The notes below the pieces were generated by a model. That model was given only the letters and a program-made list of their open reading frames with translations, did no database searches and was not told the origin of the DNA. The translations under genes were made by a program, and so were the position numbers. Shown here in pieces: positions 8,692-17,520 of a stretch of 64,000 bases of DNA (positions within the stretch are counted from its first letter, which is position 1; each line of letters starts with the position of its first letter). Source of the DNA: Pseudomonas vanderleydeniana. Lineage in GTDB: Bacteria > Pseudomonadota > Gammaproteobacteria > Pseudomonadales > Pseudomonadaceae. The stretch lies in NCBI RefSeq assembly GCF_014268755.2, contig NZ_CP077093.1, forward strand, positions 5,010,001 to 5,074,000, read 5' to 3'.

Positions 8692-10014
8692 TCAGCTCTC
8701 GCCTTCCACGTCTTCCAGGCTGAAGGTTTCGGTGGCGTCGTTGTAGGAGAAGATCTCGGCGTAACGGCCCCAGCTGATCACGCTTTCCAGGGTCTGCTCG
8801 ACGAAGTCTTCGCTGAGGGAATCTTCCAGCTCCTGTTCGAAACGCACCCGCGGCGCCCAGTGTCCGCGACGCTCCTGCAAGACCTGGCGAATACGCGCCG
8901 CCAGCGGCACCTGGCGCAGCAGGTGGTCGGCGAACATCACCTTGCGTTCCTGGGTACCATACTCGGCGAACAGCTTGCCCGCCTCGGTCAGGGAAATATC
9001 GGCACCACGCAGTTCGACGAAACCCAGATGCTCGAGCATCTCGGCCACCGGGAACAGGTCATCAACCTCCAGCAGCAGGCGCTCCGCCACGTTCGGCAGG
9101 CCCGCGCGACCATGGTACGGCTCGGCCGCCAATGCCTCGACCAGGCCGGCCATCAGGTTGGTCGGCACTTCCGGCAAGCGGCTACCCAGTTGCAGCTCGG
9201 ACTTGCCGCCGTGGGCATCGGCACTGCGCCGGTCAGTCATCAGTGCGTAGATGTCATCGACCATCTTGCGAAAGATCGGGTCCAGACGATTACGCGGATG
9301 AGCGAACGGCACCTTGATCTGCGCCACCACCCGCCCGGGGTTTGACGACAAAACCATGATGCGGTCGCACATCAGTACCGCTTCCTCGATGTTGTGGGTG
9401 ACGATCAGGATCGACTTGATCGGCAACTGCCCACCACTCCACAGTTCCAGCAGGTCGGTACGCAGGTTCTCCGCGGTGAGCACGTCGAGGGCCGAGAACG
9501 GCTCGTCCATCAGCAACAGGGTCGGGTTGACCACCAGGCCACGGGCAAAGCCCACCCGCTGGCGCATGCCGCCGGACAGCTCGCGCGGATAGGCGTTCTC
9601 GAAGCCGTCGAGGCCGATCAGGTCGATCGCCGCCAGGGCGCGCCTGCGGGCCTCCTTCGCCTCGACCTGCAGAGCCTGCAGGCCGGCTTCGACGTTCTCC
9701 AGCACGGTCAGCCAGGGGAACAGGGCGAACGTCTGGAACACCATGGCCACGCCCTTCGCCGGGCCGGTCAGCGGCTCACCGTTGTACAACACGTCACCGG
9801 AGGTCGGCTGGACCAGGCCGGCGATGATCCGCAGCAGCGTCGACTTGCCCGAGCCGGAGCGCCCCAGCAAGCCGACGACCTCGCCCTCGTGCAGGTTCAG
9901 GTCAACCTCGCTGAGCACCTGCCGTTCGTCCTTGCCCTTGCCAAAGCCCTTGGTCACCTTGGTCAGCGAGTAGATTTCACGGTCGGAGCGGGTGTATTCG
10001 GTATGGCTGTTCAT
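8692..10014 (-). CDS. ABC transporter ATPase with C-terminal AAA-associated domain (nitrate/sulfonate type)
   Basis: 440 residues. Residues about 15-260 form an ABC ATPase: Walker A GRSGSGKST, Q-loop FQTFALFPWL, signature LSGGMRQRV, Walker B LLLMDEPFSALD and H-loop THNIEEAV. The remaining 150 residues match the extra C-terminal domain found in some nitrate/sulfonate/bicarbonate ATPases (about 310-430). It lies 14 bp downstream of the double permease, so the two form one importer. No binding-protein gene is adjacent, and the substrate is unknown. Confidence 0.88.
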   Translation of the reverse strand: MNSHTEYTRSDREIYSLTKVTKGFGKGKDERQVLSEVDLNLHEGEVVGLLGRSGSGKSTLLRIIAGLVQPTSGDVLYNGEPLTGPAKGVAMVFQTFALFPWLTVLENVEAGLQALQVEAKEARRRALAAIDLIGLDGFENAYPRELSGGMRQRVGFARGLVVNPTLLLMDEPFSALDVLTAENLRTDLLELWSGGQLPIKSILIVTHNIEEAVLMCDRIMVLSSNPGRVVAQIKVPFAHPRNRLDPIFRKMVDDIYALMTDRRSADAHGGKSELQLGSRLPEVPTNLMAGLVEALAAEPYHGRAGLPNVAERLLLEVDDLFPVAEMLEHLGFVELRGADISLTEAGKLFAEYGTQERKVMFADHLLRQVPLAARIRQVLQERRGHWAPRVRFEQELEDSLSEDFVEQTLESVISWGRYAEIFSYNDATETFSLEDVEGES

Positions 10015-10028
10015 GGAACCGACTCAGG

Positions 10029-11777
10029 TTAATTCATACGAAGTTTGTTTTCGGCCAGGGCGTACATCGGACGCCACACCAGCCGGTTGAACAGCACGAC
10101 GAACAACGACATCACCACCACCCCCAGGGTGATTTTCGGAAAGTCGCCGGCCGCGGTCATCTGCGCGATGTAGGCGCCCAGGCCATGGGCTGCGACCTTG
10201 CCCTGGCCCCAGGAGACGAACTCGGACACGATGCTGGCGTTCCAGGCACCGCCGGAAGCCGTGATCGCCCCGGTCACGTAGTACGGAAAAATGCCCGGCA
10301 GCATGACCTGGCGCCACCATTGCCAGCCACGGATGTGGAAGTTCGCCGCAGCTTCGCGAAAGTCATTGGGGAAGGCGCTGGCGCCGGCAATCACGTTGAA
10401 CAGGATGTACCACTGGGTGCCCAGCACGATCAGCGGGCTCAGCCAGATGTCCGGGTTCAAGTGGAACTGCAGGATGACAATGACGAACACCGGGAACAGC
10501 AGGTTGGCCGGAAACGCCGCGAGGAACTGCGCCAACGGCTGGATCTTCTCCGCCAGGTGCGGGCGCAGGCCGATCAACACCCCCAGCGGCACCCAGATCA
10601 GCGAGGCGATAGCGATCAGCAGCGCCACCCGCAGCAGGGTGATCACACCCAGCCAAAGCACATGGCCGACTTCGCCAACGGTCACTTCGGTGCCGACGTA
10701 CTGCACGATGTGGTACAGCGCATAGAACGTCAGCGCACCGATGCAGGCGCCCCAGACCCAGTCGACCACCTTCGAGGCGGTCGCACCGCCCTGCCCCTCC
10801 ACGGCGCGGGACGGTGCCAGGTTCAGGCTCAGCCGCAAATGGCCCAGACGAGTGACAGCACGTACCACTGGCCGGATCAGTCGCTGGATCACCCGGGTCC
10901 GCTGGATCAGGCGCAGCACCCAGGATTCGGGAGCGCCACCCTGGGCCGAGGTGTCCTCCATGCGAAACTTGTCGGCCCAGGCCACCAGGGGCCGGAACAG
11001 GAACTGGTCGTAGATCAGGATCACCACGATCATCGTCAGGATCACGTAGCCGACGGCCGACAGGTCGCGCTGGTCGATCGCCAGCGCCAGGTACGAACCG
11101 ATACCCGGCAGAGTGATGGTCTTGTCGCCGACGGTGATGGCTTCCGAGGCGACCACGAAGAACCAGCCGCCGGACATGCTCATCATCATGTTCCACACCA
11201 GCCCCGGAATGGCGAAGGGCACGTCGAGCTTCCAGAACTTCTGCCAGCCTGACAATTGCAGGCTGCTCGACACTTCCACCAGGTCGCGGGGCAGCATGCG
11301 CAGCGACTGGTAGAAGCTGAACGTCATGTTCCAGGCCTGGCTAGTGAAGATCGCGAAGATCGCCGCGCACTCGGCCCCCAGCACCCGCCCGGGAAACAGC
11401 AGCAGGAAGAAGGTCACGGTGAACGAGATGTAGCCCAGCACCGGCACCGACTGCAGGATATCGAGCACCGGTACCAGCAGTTTTTCCGCACGCCGGCTTT
11501 TCGCCGCCAGGGTGCCGTAGAGGAAGGTGAAGACCAGCGCCGCGACCATGGCTGCCAGCATCCGCAGGGTAGTACGGATCGCATACTCGGGCAGGTTGCC
11601 GGGATCGAGCGAGATCGCCTGGCTCTGCAGGGTGGAGATCGGTGCCCAGGTTTCCCGCGCGCCGATCGACAGCAACAGCAGGAAACCGACCACCAGCGGC
11701 ATGGCCATCAGGTCCCAGCGGTTGGGCAGCAGGCGTCGCGTACTGGCCGGGAGGTAGTGACGAAAAACCTTGTTCAT
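10029..11777 (-). CDS. ABC transporter permease, two fused inner-membrane domains
   Basis: 582 residues, about twice the usual length. Two BPD_transp_1-type permease domains occur in tandem (about 60-280 and 370-570), each with the coupling EAA-type loop (LPRDLVEVSSSLQLSGWQ in the first; FPNDFREAAANFHIRGWQ in the second), so a single chain could supply both channel halves. It is the first gene of a two-gene operon with the ATPase. The AT-rich stretch 11940-12000 upstream probably holds the promoter. Substrate unknown. Confidence 0.88.
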   Translation of the reverse strand: MNKVFRHYLPASTRRLLPNRWDLMAMPLVVGFLLLLSIGARETWAPISTLQSQAISLDPGNLPEYAIRTTLRMLAAMVAALVFTFLYGTLAAKSRRAEKLLVPVLDILQSVPVLGYISFTVTFFLLLFPGRVLGAECAAIFAIFTSQAWNMTFSFYQSLRMLPRDLVEVSSSLQLSGWQKFWKLDVPFAIPGLVWNMMMSMSGGWFFVVASEAITVGDKTITLPGIGSYLALAIDQRDLSAVGYVILTMIVVILIYDQFLFRPLVAWADKFRMEDTSAQGGAPESWVLRLIQRTRVIQRLIRPVVRAVTRLGHLRLSLNLAPSRAVEGQGGATASKVVDWVWGACIGALTFYALYHIVQYVGTEVTVGEVGHVLWLGVITLLRVALLIAIASLIWVPLGVLIGLRPHLAEKIQPLAQFLAAFPANLLFPVFVIVILQFHLNPDIWLSPLIVLGTQWYILFNVIAGASAFPNDFREAAANFHIRGWQWWRQVMLPGIFPYYVTGAITASGGAWNASIVSEFVSWGQGKVAAHGLGAYIAQMTAAGDFPKITLGVVVMSLFVVLFNRLVWRPMYALAENKLRMN

Positions 11778-12036
11778 GGCGACGATTCCAACAGCGCTCC
11801 GGGACGGAGGCGAGACTACGGATCAGCGCTGCTCAGCGTGCACAGGCACGCAAGACCCAGGCCGTCTAAGCACAGCACATTTTGAAGAAGCAACAGGGAA
11901 AAGATCGAAGGAAGACCACGCGCCGGACGGCCATGGGTATCGCTGCGTGGGCGCGATTATATATTTCTAAATGTTACGGAAATGTAAATTCCACATAAAT
12001 TCTGCGGCCTGCCAGGACCGGACGCCCTGGCGCCTG

Positions 12037-12064
12037 TCGGGACACGGCGAGCGCCATGTCCCGA
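12037..12064 (-). terminator. Inverted repeat after the methyltransferase gene
   Basis: A perfect 8 bp stem (TCGGGACA/TGTCCCGA) with a 12-base loop lies just beyond the methyltransferase stop on the minus strand. No clear T-run follows, so termination is possible but uncertain. The rest of 11778-12070 is AT-rich promoter-like DNA. Confidence 0.4.
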
Positions 12065-12070
12065 GCCGGA

Positions 12071-12898
12071 TCAGCCGCGCTTGACCGCCTGCAACGTGTA
12101 GCTCAGCGGCAGGCGCCCAGGCGCTTGCGCCAGCCGCCATTCATCGTCCTGCGGCGAATGGACCATCTGCCCCGGCAGCGCCTCCCAGGGAACGCTCTGG
12201 TGCTCCACCAGGCCGGTGATCACCATCCCCTCGTTCAACAGGGCCGTGATGATCTCGCCCAGACCATGGTTCCAGGTATGGGTGACCGTGGCCGTCAACG
12301 GCGAGTCGCTCGCCACATAGGTCTGGTCGCTGCTGAACACCAATGGCTGCTCATGCTCGAAGTACGGGTACTCCACCCGCAAGCCATCCTGATGCGCCTC
12401 GTTGAGCGACCAGAGCATCGGATGGCCTTCACGGATGAACAACCGGCCACCCGGTTTCAGCAGCGCCGCGACCGTCCGTGCCCACGGCTGGATGTGCGGC
12501 AACCAGCACAAGGCGCCGATGCCGGTATAGACCAGGTCGAAAGTCCCGCGCGGCAACACGTCGGCGGCGGCCTGCACATCGGCCTCGACAAACTCCAGCT
12601 CGCTGCCACAGCCCCGGGCCAGGGCACGGGCCTCGAGCAGCGCGGCGGGCGAGAAATCCAGCCCGGTCATCGTTGCCCCGAGCCGCGACAGCGACAGCGT
12701 GTCGGTGCCGATATGGCATTGCAGGTGAACACCACGCAACCCGGCGATATCGCCGAGCAGTGGCAGGTCGAAGCGCACCACATCGGAGAGATGCTGCGGA
12801 TCGGCGAGAAAGCGATGCAGGCCATACTCGGCGGAGCGTGCATGCACCGGCGCACGATCATTCCAGTTGGCCTTGTTGATGTTCAGCGAGTCATTCAT
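12071..12898 (-). CDS. SAM-dependent class I methyltransferase
   Basis: 275 residues with a Rossmann methyltransferase core: LQCHIGTDTLSLSRLGA (motif I region), GLDFSP (acidic loop binding SAM ribose), and DLVYTGIGALCWLP further on. The C-terminal half has a lid-like domain typical of ubiquinone/menaquinone-methyltransferase relatives. The ATG at 12898 is chosen because AGGGA lies upstream; a TTG two codons earlier is the only alternative. It stands alone between two ABC operons. Substrate unknown. Confidence 0.83.
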   Translation of the reverse strand: MNDSLNINKANWNDRAPVHARSAEYGLHRFLADPQHLSDVVRFDLPLLGDIAGLRGVHLQCHIGTDTLSLSRLGATMTGLDFSPAALLEARALARGCGSELEFVEADVQAAADVLPRGTFDLVYTGIGALCWLPHIQPWARTVAALLKPGGRLFIREGHPMLWSLNEAHQDGLRVEYPYFEHEQPLVFSSDQTYVASDSPLTATVTHTWNHGLGEIITALLNEGMVITGLVEHQSVPWEALPGQMVHSPQDDEWRLAQAPGRLPLSYTLQAVKRG

Positions 12899-12978
12899 GG
12901 GCAAAGGGTCCCTGCCATTTTCCAGACCGGAACCCTACCACCCTCGCCGACAGAAAAATTTGAGCAAGTTGTAAAGCT

Positions 12979-13734
12979 TCAGGCGTGTGCCCAGCGCCGA
13001 TGCAGGCCACGCGCCAGGGCATCCAGGGCAAAGCCGAGTACGCCGATCAGCAGCACCATCGCCATCAGCTCCGAGTAGGCCAGCCGGTCACGGGTGTCGA
13101 GGATGAAGTAGCCCAGGCCCGCGCTGACCCCGAGCATTTCGCACGGCACCAGGACGATCCAGAGAATGCCGATGGACAACCGCACACCGGTCAGCACATG
13201 GCCGAGCACACCCGGCAAAATGACCTTGCGCAGGGTTTCCCAGCGGGTGGCGCTGAGGCTGCGGCTCAACTGCAACCAGCGCGGATCGAGCTGGCGCACG
13301 CCGGCCGCGGTATTGAGCATGATCGGCCAGACTGCGGCAAAGGCCAGCAGGAAGTAGATCGGCTGGTCGCCCACGCCCATCAGCATCACCACCACCGGCA
13401 TCCATGACAGCGGCGAGATCATCCGCAGGAACTGGAAGGCCGGCGTGGTCGCCGCCTCCAGTTGACGGTAGCTGCCGATCAGCAGGCCCAGGGGCACGCC
13501 GATCAGCAGGGCCAGCAACAACCCCACCAGGATTCGCTTCAGGCTCACCAGCACGTGCTCGTAGAGTTCGGCGCGACCGAGCAGTTCGACCAGGCTGGCC
13601 AGGGTCGCCTGCGGCGAGAAACGCGCCGACAGGCCATCGGCGCTGCCGAACAGATGAACGCCAAGCCACCAGGCCAGCAGCAGGCTCAACAGGCCGGCAA
13701 GACCCAATGCCCAGTTCCACAACGGCTTGCCCAT
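12979..13734 (-). CDS. ABC transporter permease (nitrate/sulfonate/taurine type)
   Basis: 251 residues, about six membrane segments, one BPD_transp_1 domain with coupling loop LDPRWLQLSRSLSATRWE. Its ATG shares one base with the stop of the binding-protein gene (TGATG), so translation is coupled. It is the last gene of a five-gene minus-strand operon and forms the membrane part of an importer with the ATPase at 14899-15741. Confidence 0.88.
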   Translation of the reverse strand: MGKPLWNWALGLAGLLSLLLAWWLGVHLFGSADGLSARFSPQATLASLVELLGRAELYEHVLVSLKRILVGLLLALLIGVPLGLLIGSYRQLEAATTPAFQFLRMISPLSWMPVVVMLMGVGDQPIYFLLAFAAVWPIMLNTAAGVRQLDPRWLQLSRSLSATRWETLRKVILPGVLGHVLTGVRLSIGILWIVLVPCEMLGVSAGLGYFILDTRDRLAYSELMAMVLLIGVLGFALDALARGLHRRWAHA

Positions 13735-14933
13735 CAGATGCTGAACTCCTCGCTGCGCTCGAAGTCGTCCGGCAGGCCGAACGCCTTGAGCCCGCCCACG
13801 GCGGCAATGCTGTTGCGCACGAAGCGATCGTCCACCAGGTCCCGGGCGGTCTGCGCCGGGTCGAGGTTGGCGAGAAAGCCCTTGTCGCCCTCGATCAGGG
13901 TGTCCTTCAACCGCCGCACCAGCTCCTCGGTGTAGCTGGGGAACGGATAGGGCTGGAAGTCGATACGCTGCTCGTCCCAATTGCCGTGGCGGATCGCTCC
14001 GCTGGCGAGGTAGGCGTCGCGGTCGGCAGCGTTCGGCGTCAGCACCCGGCCAAGCACTTGCGGCGTATGCGGCGTATAGCGGTTGCTACCGTCCTTGGAC
14101 AGCAGCCTGGCCGCCTCGGCGCGGTTGTCACGCGTCCACAGCTGCGCCTTGACGATGGCGTTGACCACTTTCTGCGACCACTCGGGGCGCGTGTTCAGAT
14201 CCTGCTCGTGCATGAACACCACGCAGCAGGCATGGTTGCGCCAGATATCACCGGTGAAGCGCTGGACCCGGCCAACCTTGAGCTCCTCGGCCAGCGCATT
14301 GAACGGCTCGGCGACGATATAGCCGGCGATACGCTTGCTGGCCAGGGCCGGCGGCATGTCCGACGGCGGCAGCACCACCAGGTTGACCTCGTTGGCCGCC
14401 AGCGCGCTGTTGGCCGGCTTGCTCACCGGTTGCAGGCCGTTGTCACGAAACAGTTGCTGCACCACCACGTTGTGGATCGAGTACCAGAACGGGATCGCCA
14501 CCGACTGCCCGCCCAACTGCTTGACCTCGGTGATACCGGGCGCGACGGTCAGGCCCGAACCGCCAACATGGTTCCAGGCCACCACCTTGGCCGGCACCTT
14601 GCTGCCATAGCGGGCCCAGACGGTCATCGGCGACAGCAGGTGGATCACGTTGACCTGGCCGGAAATGAACGCCTCGATCACCTGCGCCCAACTGCGCAAC
14701 AGTACCGGCCGTTCGGCCTTGATGCCCTCGGCCTCGAACAGGCCGTTGTTGTGCGCCACCAGCAGCGGCGTGGCGTCGGTGATCGGCAGGTAGCCGATGC
14801 GCACTGGCGCATCCGGCTCCGAAGCCGCCCGCGCCTGCCGGCTGTTGAGCAGCGGCAAGGCACCCCCTGCGGTCAGCAGGGCGCTGAGTTTGAGGAAGTC
14901 ACGACGAGTGTGGGTGAAGTCGTCCAGGCACAT
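13734..14933 (-). CDS. Tat-exported ABC substrate-binding protein (NrtA/CmpA-like)
   Basis: 399 residues. The N-terminus carries a twin-arginine signal (TRRDFLKLSALLTAGG), so it is probably exported folded by Tat. The mature part resembles nitrate/bicarbonate-binding proteins: GYLPITDATPLLVAHNNGLF, then GQVNVIHLLSPM. It would capture a small anion or sulfonate in the periplasm and pass it to the permease encoded next. The first 35 bases overlap the end of the ATPase gene. Ligand is not predictable from sequence. Confidence 0.85.
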   Translation of the reverse strand: MCLDDFTHTRRDFLKLSALLTAGGALPLLNSRQARAASEPDAPVRIGYLPITDATPLLVAHNNGLFEAEGIKAERPVLLRSWAQVIEAFISGQVNVIHLLSPMTVWARYGSKVPAKVVAWNHVGGSGLTVAPGITEVKQLGGQSVAIPFWYSIHNVVVQQLFRDNGLQPVSKPANSALAANEVNLVVLPPSDMPPALASKRIAGYIVAEPFNALAEELKVGRVQRFTGDIWRNHACCVVFMHEQDLNTRPEWSQKVVNAIVKAQLWTRDNRAEAARLLSKDGSNRYTPHTPQVLGRVLTPNAADRDAYLASGAIRHGNWDEQRIDFQPYPFPSYTEELVRRLKDTLIEGDKGFLANLDPAQTARDLVDDRFVRNSIAAVGGLKAFGLPDDFERSEEFSI

Positions 14934-15741
14934 GATCCATCTCCGACGGTTCGGGCTGCGTTGAATTGAGAGGGTTGCGGCTTGCCCGCCGAAGGGTTTT
15001 GAGAATCTCGATGCGCAGGGCACCCAGTTCATCGACCAGTTCGGCACGCGGCTGCGGCAGGTCGATACGCCATTCACCGAGCGTGCGCGCCGGGCTGTTA
15101 CCCAGTAGCAGGATACGGTCGGAAAGCAGCAGGGCTTCATCGATGTCATGAGTGATGAGCACCGCTGCGGTGTGATGTTCGGCAATCACCCGCAACAGCA
15201 ATTGCTGCATGTCGGCGCGGGTGACTTCATCGAGCGCACCGAAGGGCTCATCCAGCAACAGCACCTGGGGCTGGCGGGCCAGGCAACGGGCCAATGCCGT
15301 GCGCTGGGCCATGCCACCGGAGAGCTGCGCCGGATAATGCTCGCGTGCATGCTGCAGGCCGACCTCGCTGATCGCAGCGTCGATCCGGGCCTGGCGCTGC
15401 TGCGCACTCAGCTGCGGCTGCCGGGCGAAGTCCAGGCCGAACGCGACGTTTTTCTCCAGGCTCAGCCAGGGCAACAGGCTCGGATCCTGGAAGGCCACCG
15501 CCACCCGAGGGTGCGGCCCCTCCAGGGCCTCGCCGTACAGGCTCACCTGACCGGCACGAGGTTCCTGCAAGCCAGCCAGCACGCGCAGCAGGCTCGACTT
15601 GCCGACGCCACTGGGGCCGAGGATCGACACCACTTCGCCCGGTTCCAGTTGCAGATCGAAGTCTGCCAGCACCGCCTGCCAACCCTGCTCCCGCGGATAG
15701 CCGAGACTGATCTGTCGGGCCTCCAACAGTGGCGCACTCAT
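14899..15741 (-). CDS. ABC transporter ATPase (SsuB/TauB-like)
   Basis: 280 residues with all ABC motifs: Walker A GPSGVGKSS, Q-loop FQDPSLLPWLSL, signature LSGGMAQRTALAR, Walker B VLLLDEPFGALD, H-loop THDIDEAL. The type is that of sulfonate/taurine/nitrate importers. Its start overlaps the stop of the acyl-CoA-dehydrogenase-like gene by 4 bp (ATGA), and its end overlaps the binding-protein gene, so the operon is translationally coupled. Confidence 0.88.
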   Translation of the reverse strand: MSAPLLEARQISLGYPREQGWQAVLADFDLQLEPGEVVSILGPSGVGKSSLLRVLAGLQEPRAGQVSLYGEALEGPHPRVAVAFQDPSLLPWLSLEKNVAFGLDFARQPQLSAQQRQARIDAAISEVGLQHAREHYPAQLSGGMAQRTALARCLARQPQVLLLDEPFGALDEVTRADMQQLLLRVIAEHHTAAVLITHDIDEALLLSDRILLLGNSPARTLGEWRIDLPQPRAELVDELGALRIEILKTLRRASRNPLNSTQPEPSEMDHVPGRLHPHSS

Positions 15742-16808
15742 GCTGCAGCTTCCCGCGCCTGGCGCAGCAGCTCGGTACACAATTGCACCAGGCTCGGCGT
15801 GACGATCGGCACGAACGCCGACTCGCGCCAGCGCCGGGCGAAACCGCTGCCGAACTCGCTCAGGTAGGCCTTGCCGCCACTGGCCTGCAATTCCAGTTGC
15901 ACCGCCTGGGCCGCGACTTCGGCGAGGGTAATGCGAACCTTGAACAGGTCGGCCGGACGCGTCAGAAAACGGCCATCCAGCAACCCGCTCTTCAGCTCCT
16001 CCACCGCCTGCTCCAGCACGTGCCGTTGCTCCAGCAGCGGTTCACGCAGGATCGAGCGACCGTCCTGCAGATGGCTCTCGACCTCATCCAGTGCACGACG
16101 GCCCAGGCCGATCGCCATGCCACATTGCAGGCCAAGAAATGCAGGCCGCACCGCAGGCAGGAAACGCTTGGCGTCCTCGTGCAGCAACCAGTCGCTGTTG
16201 ACGCTCACCTGGTGAAAGTCGATGGCGGCGGTGTTGCTCGATTGCAGGCCCATCAGTTGCAGGTCCTCGGAACGCCGCAGACCGGCCAGGTTGTCCGGGA
16301 TCGCCAGGACGAACGGCACACCGCCCTCCTCGCGCTCGATCGCCGCCGCCACGACGAAACCACTCTTGCGCAGGTTGGTCACCCAGTGCAGGCGACCGTC
16401 GAGCTGCCAGCCATCGGTCCGGGCGCGGGCGCGCACCTGCAGCGATTCGATGCCCGACAGGAACTTCATGGCGTTCGACAGCCCGGTCGCCCCTGCCAGC
16501 TCGCCGCTGAGCAGGCTCGGCAACAGGCGCTCGCGCAAGCCGGTATTCGGGCTGTGCAGCAGGTATTCGATAAAGGCACGCTGGCCCCAGAACACGAAGG
16601 CGGCCGCCAGGGAATGACTGGCGACATGGGCCAGCGTTTCGACGGCGTCGGTGACATTGCCACCGCTGCCCCCCACCGCTTCGTCGACGCCTACCCGCAG
16701 TACACCGGCGGTCGCCAGTTGCGACAGCACCACCTGTGGATCGCACTGCCCCAGGTCCAGGGCCTGGGCGTGTTCGTCCAACCATTGGCTCAATGCCGGA
16801 TCAAGCAT
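15738..16808 (-). CDS. Acyl-CoA dehydrogenase-fold flavoprotein
   Basis: 356 residues, with N-terminal, middle and C-terminal segments in the acyl-CoA dehydrogenase order (ATGLSNAMKFLSG in the middle flavin-binding part; GRRALDEVESHL at the start of the C-terminal helical domain; a glycine-rich SGGKAYLSEFGSGFARRWRE near the end). It is slightly shorter than fatty-acid enzymes and no obvious catalytic Glu is seen. Relatives beside sulfonate-type importers include flavin-dependent desulfurising monooxygenases, so oxidation of the imported compound is a reasonable guess. A 49 bp gap separates it from the AhpD-like gene. Confidence 0.78.
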   Translation of the reverse strand: MLDPALSQWLDEHAQALDLGQCDPQVVLSQLATAGVLRVGVDEAVGGSGGNVTDAVETLAHVASHSLAAAFVFWGQRAFIEYLLHSPNTGLRERLLPSLLSGELAGATGLSNAMKFLSGIESLQVRARARTDGWQLDGRLHWVTNLRKSGFVVAAAIEREEGGVPFVLAIPDNLAGLRRSEDLQLMGLQSSNTAAIDFHQVSVNSDWLLHEDAKRFLPAVRPAFLGLQCGMAIGLGRRALDEVESHLQDGRSILREPLLEQRHVLEQAVEELKSGLLDGRFLTRPADLFKVRITLAEVAAQAVQLELQASGGKAYLSEFGSGFARRWRESAFVPIVTPSLVQLCTELLRQAREAAA

Positions 16809-16857
16809 GTGAATGTCTCCTTGAGCGCGGCGCCGGAATACGGCCGGCGCCGCTGAA

Positions 16858-17415
16858 TCATTGACCCGCTTCCCAGCGGTACTTGGCCAGCTCCGGGTTG
16901 AGCGGCGTACGGGCGAACACGTTGGCGAAGTTGCAGAGTGTCGCAAGGCTGACGCCGAGAATCACCTCCAGGGCGTTACCTTCTGTGTATCCGGCCTCCT
17001 TGAAGACATTGAAGGTCTGCTCGCTGACATTGCCGCGGGTGGCGATGACCTCCCGGGTAAAGGTAGCCAGTACTTCGAGTTTTGCCTGCGGCAGTTCACT
17101 CTGGCCCCGCAGGGCGTCGACCACTTCATCCGGCAGCTTGGCCTTGTTCAGCGCCACCGCGGTGTGCCCGGCCACGCAGAAGTCGCAGCCATGGGTCGTG
17201 GCGGCAATCAGTTGCACGACCTCGCGCTCGGCCAGGCTCAGTTCGGCTTTGCCATTGAGGCCCGATACCGTAACGTAGGTTTCCAGTGCCGCCGGGGCAT
17301 TGGCGAGTACGCCCAGCAGGTTCGGGATGAAGCCGGAGTTCTTCTGGGCGTTTTCCAGAAAGGGCCTGGCCGCTTCAGGGGCGCTTTGCAGAGTGTGTAG
17401 AGTGACGCGCGACAT
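16858..17415 (-). CDS. AhpD-like carboxymuconolactone decarboxylase-family protein
   Basis: 185 residues, all helical. The signature is a CxxC plus His (HGCDFCVAGH), the redox motif of AhpD-type peroxidase-linked proteins rather than true decarboxylases. It is the first gene of the operon containing the acyl-CoA-dehydrogenase-like enzyme and the ABC importer. The start at 17415 begins the conserved region; longer in-frame starts to 17484 are possible. A protective or redox role during breakdown of the imported compound is inferred. Confidence 0.83.
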   Translation of the reverse strand: MSRVTLHTLQSAPEAARPFLENAQKNSGFIPNLLGVLANAPAALETYVTVSGLNGKAELSLAEREVVQLIAATTHGCDFCVAGHTAVALNKAKLPDEVVDALRGQSELPQAKLEVLATFTREVIATRGNVSEQTFNVFKEAGYTEGNALEVILGVSLATLCNFANVFARTPLNPELAKYRWEAGQ

Positions 17416-17520
17416 GGAGTGGACTCCTGCTGTAGGGGATGTCAGGTAAGTCTGTTGGTTATAAAAATTTCGATCCATATTCAAAAGTAGCGATTACTTG
17501 CTCCTGAGTGTTTCCATTAG
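17416..17520. promoter_or_regulatory. Divergent promoter region, AraC gene / import operon
   Basis: A 105 bp AT-rich gap between the divergent AraC gene and the AhpD-led operon. It must hold both promoters and probably the AraC binding site; no operator could be defined by eye. Confidence 0.55.
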
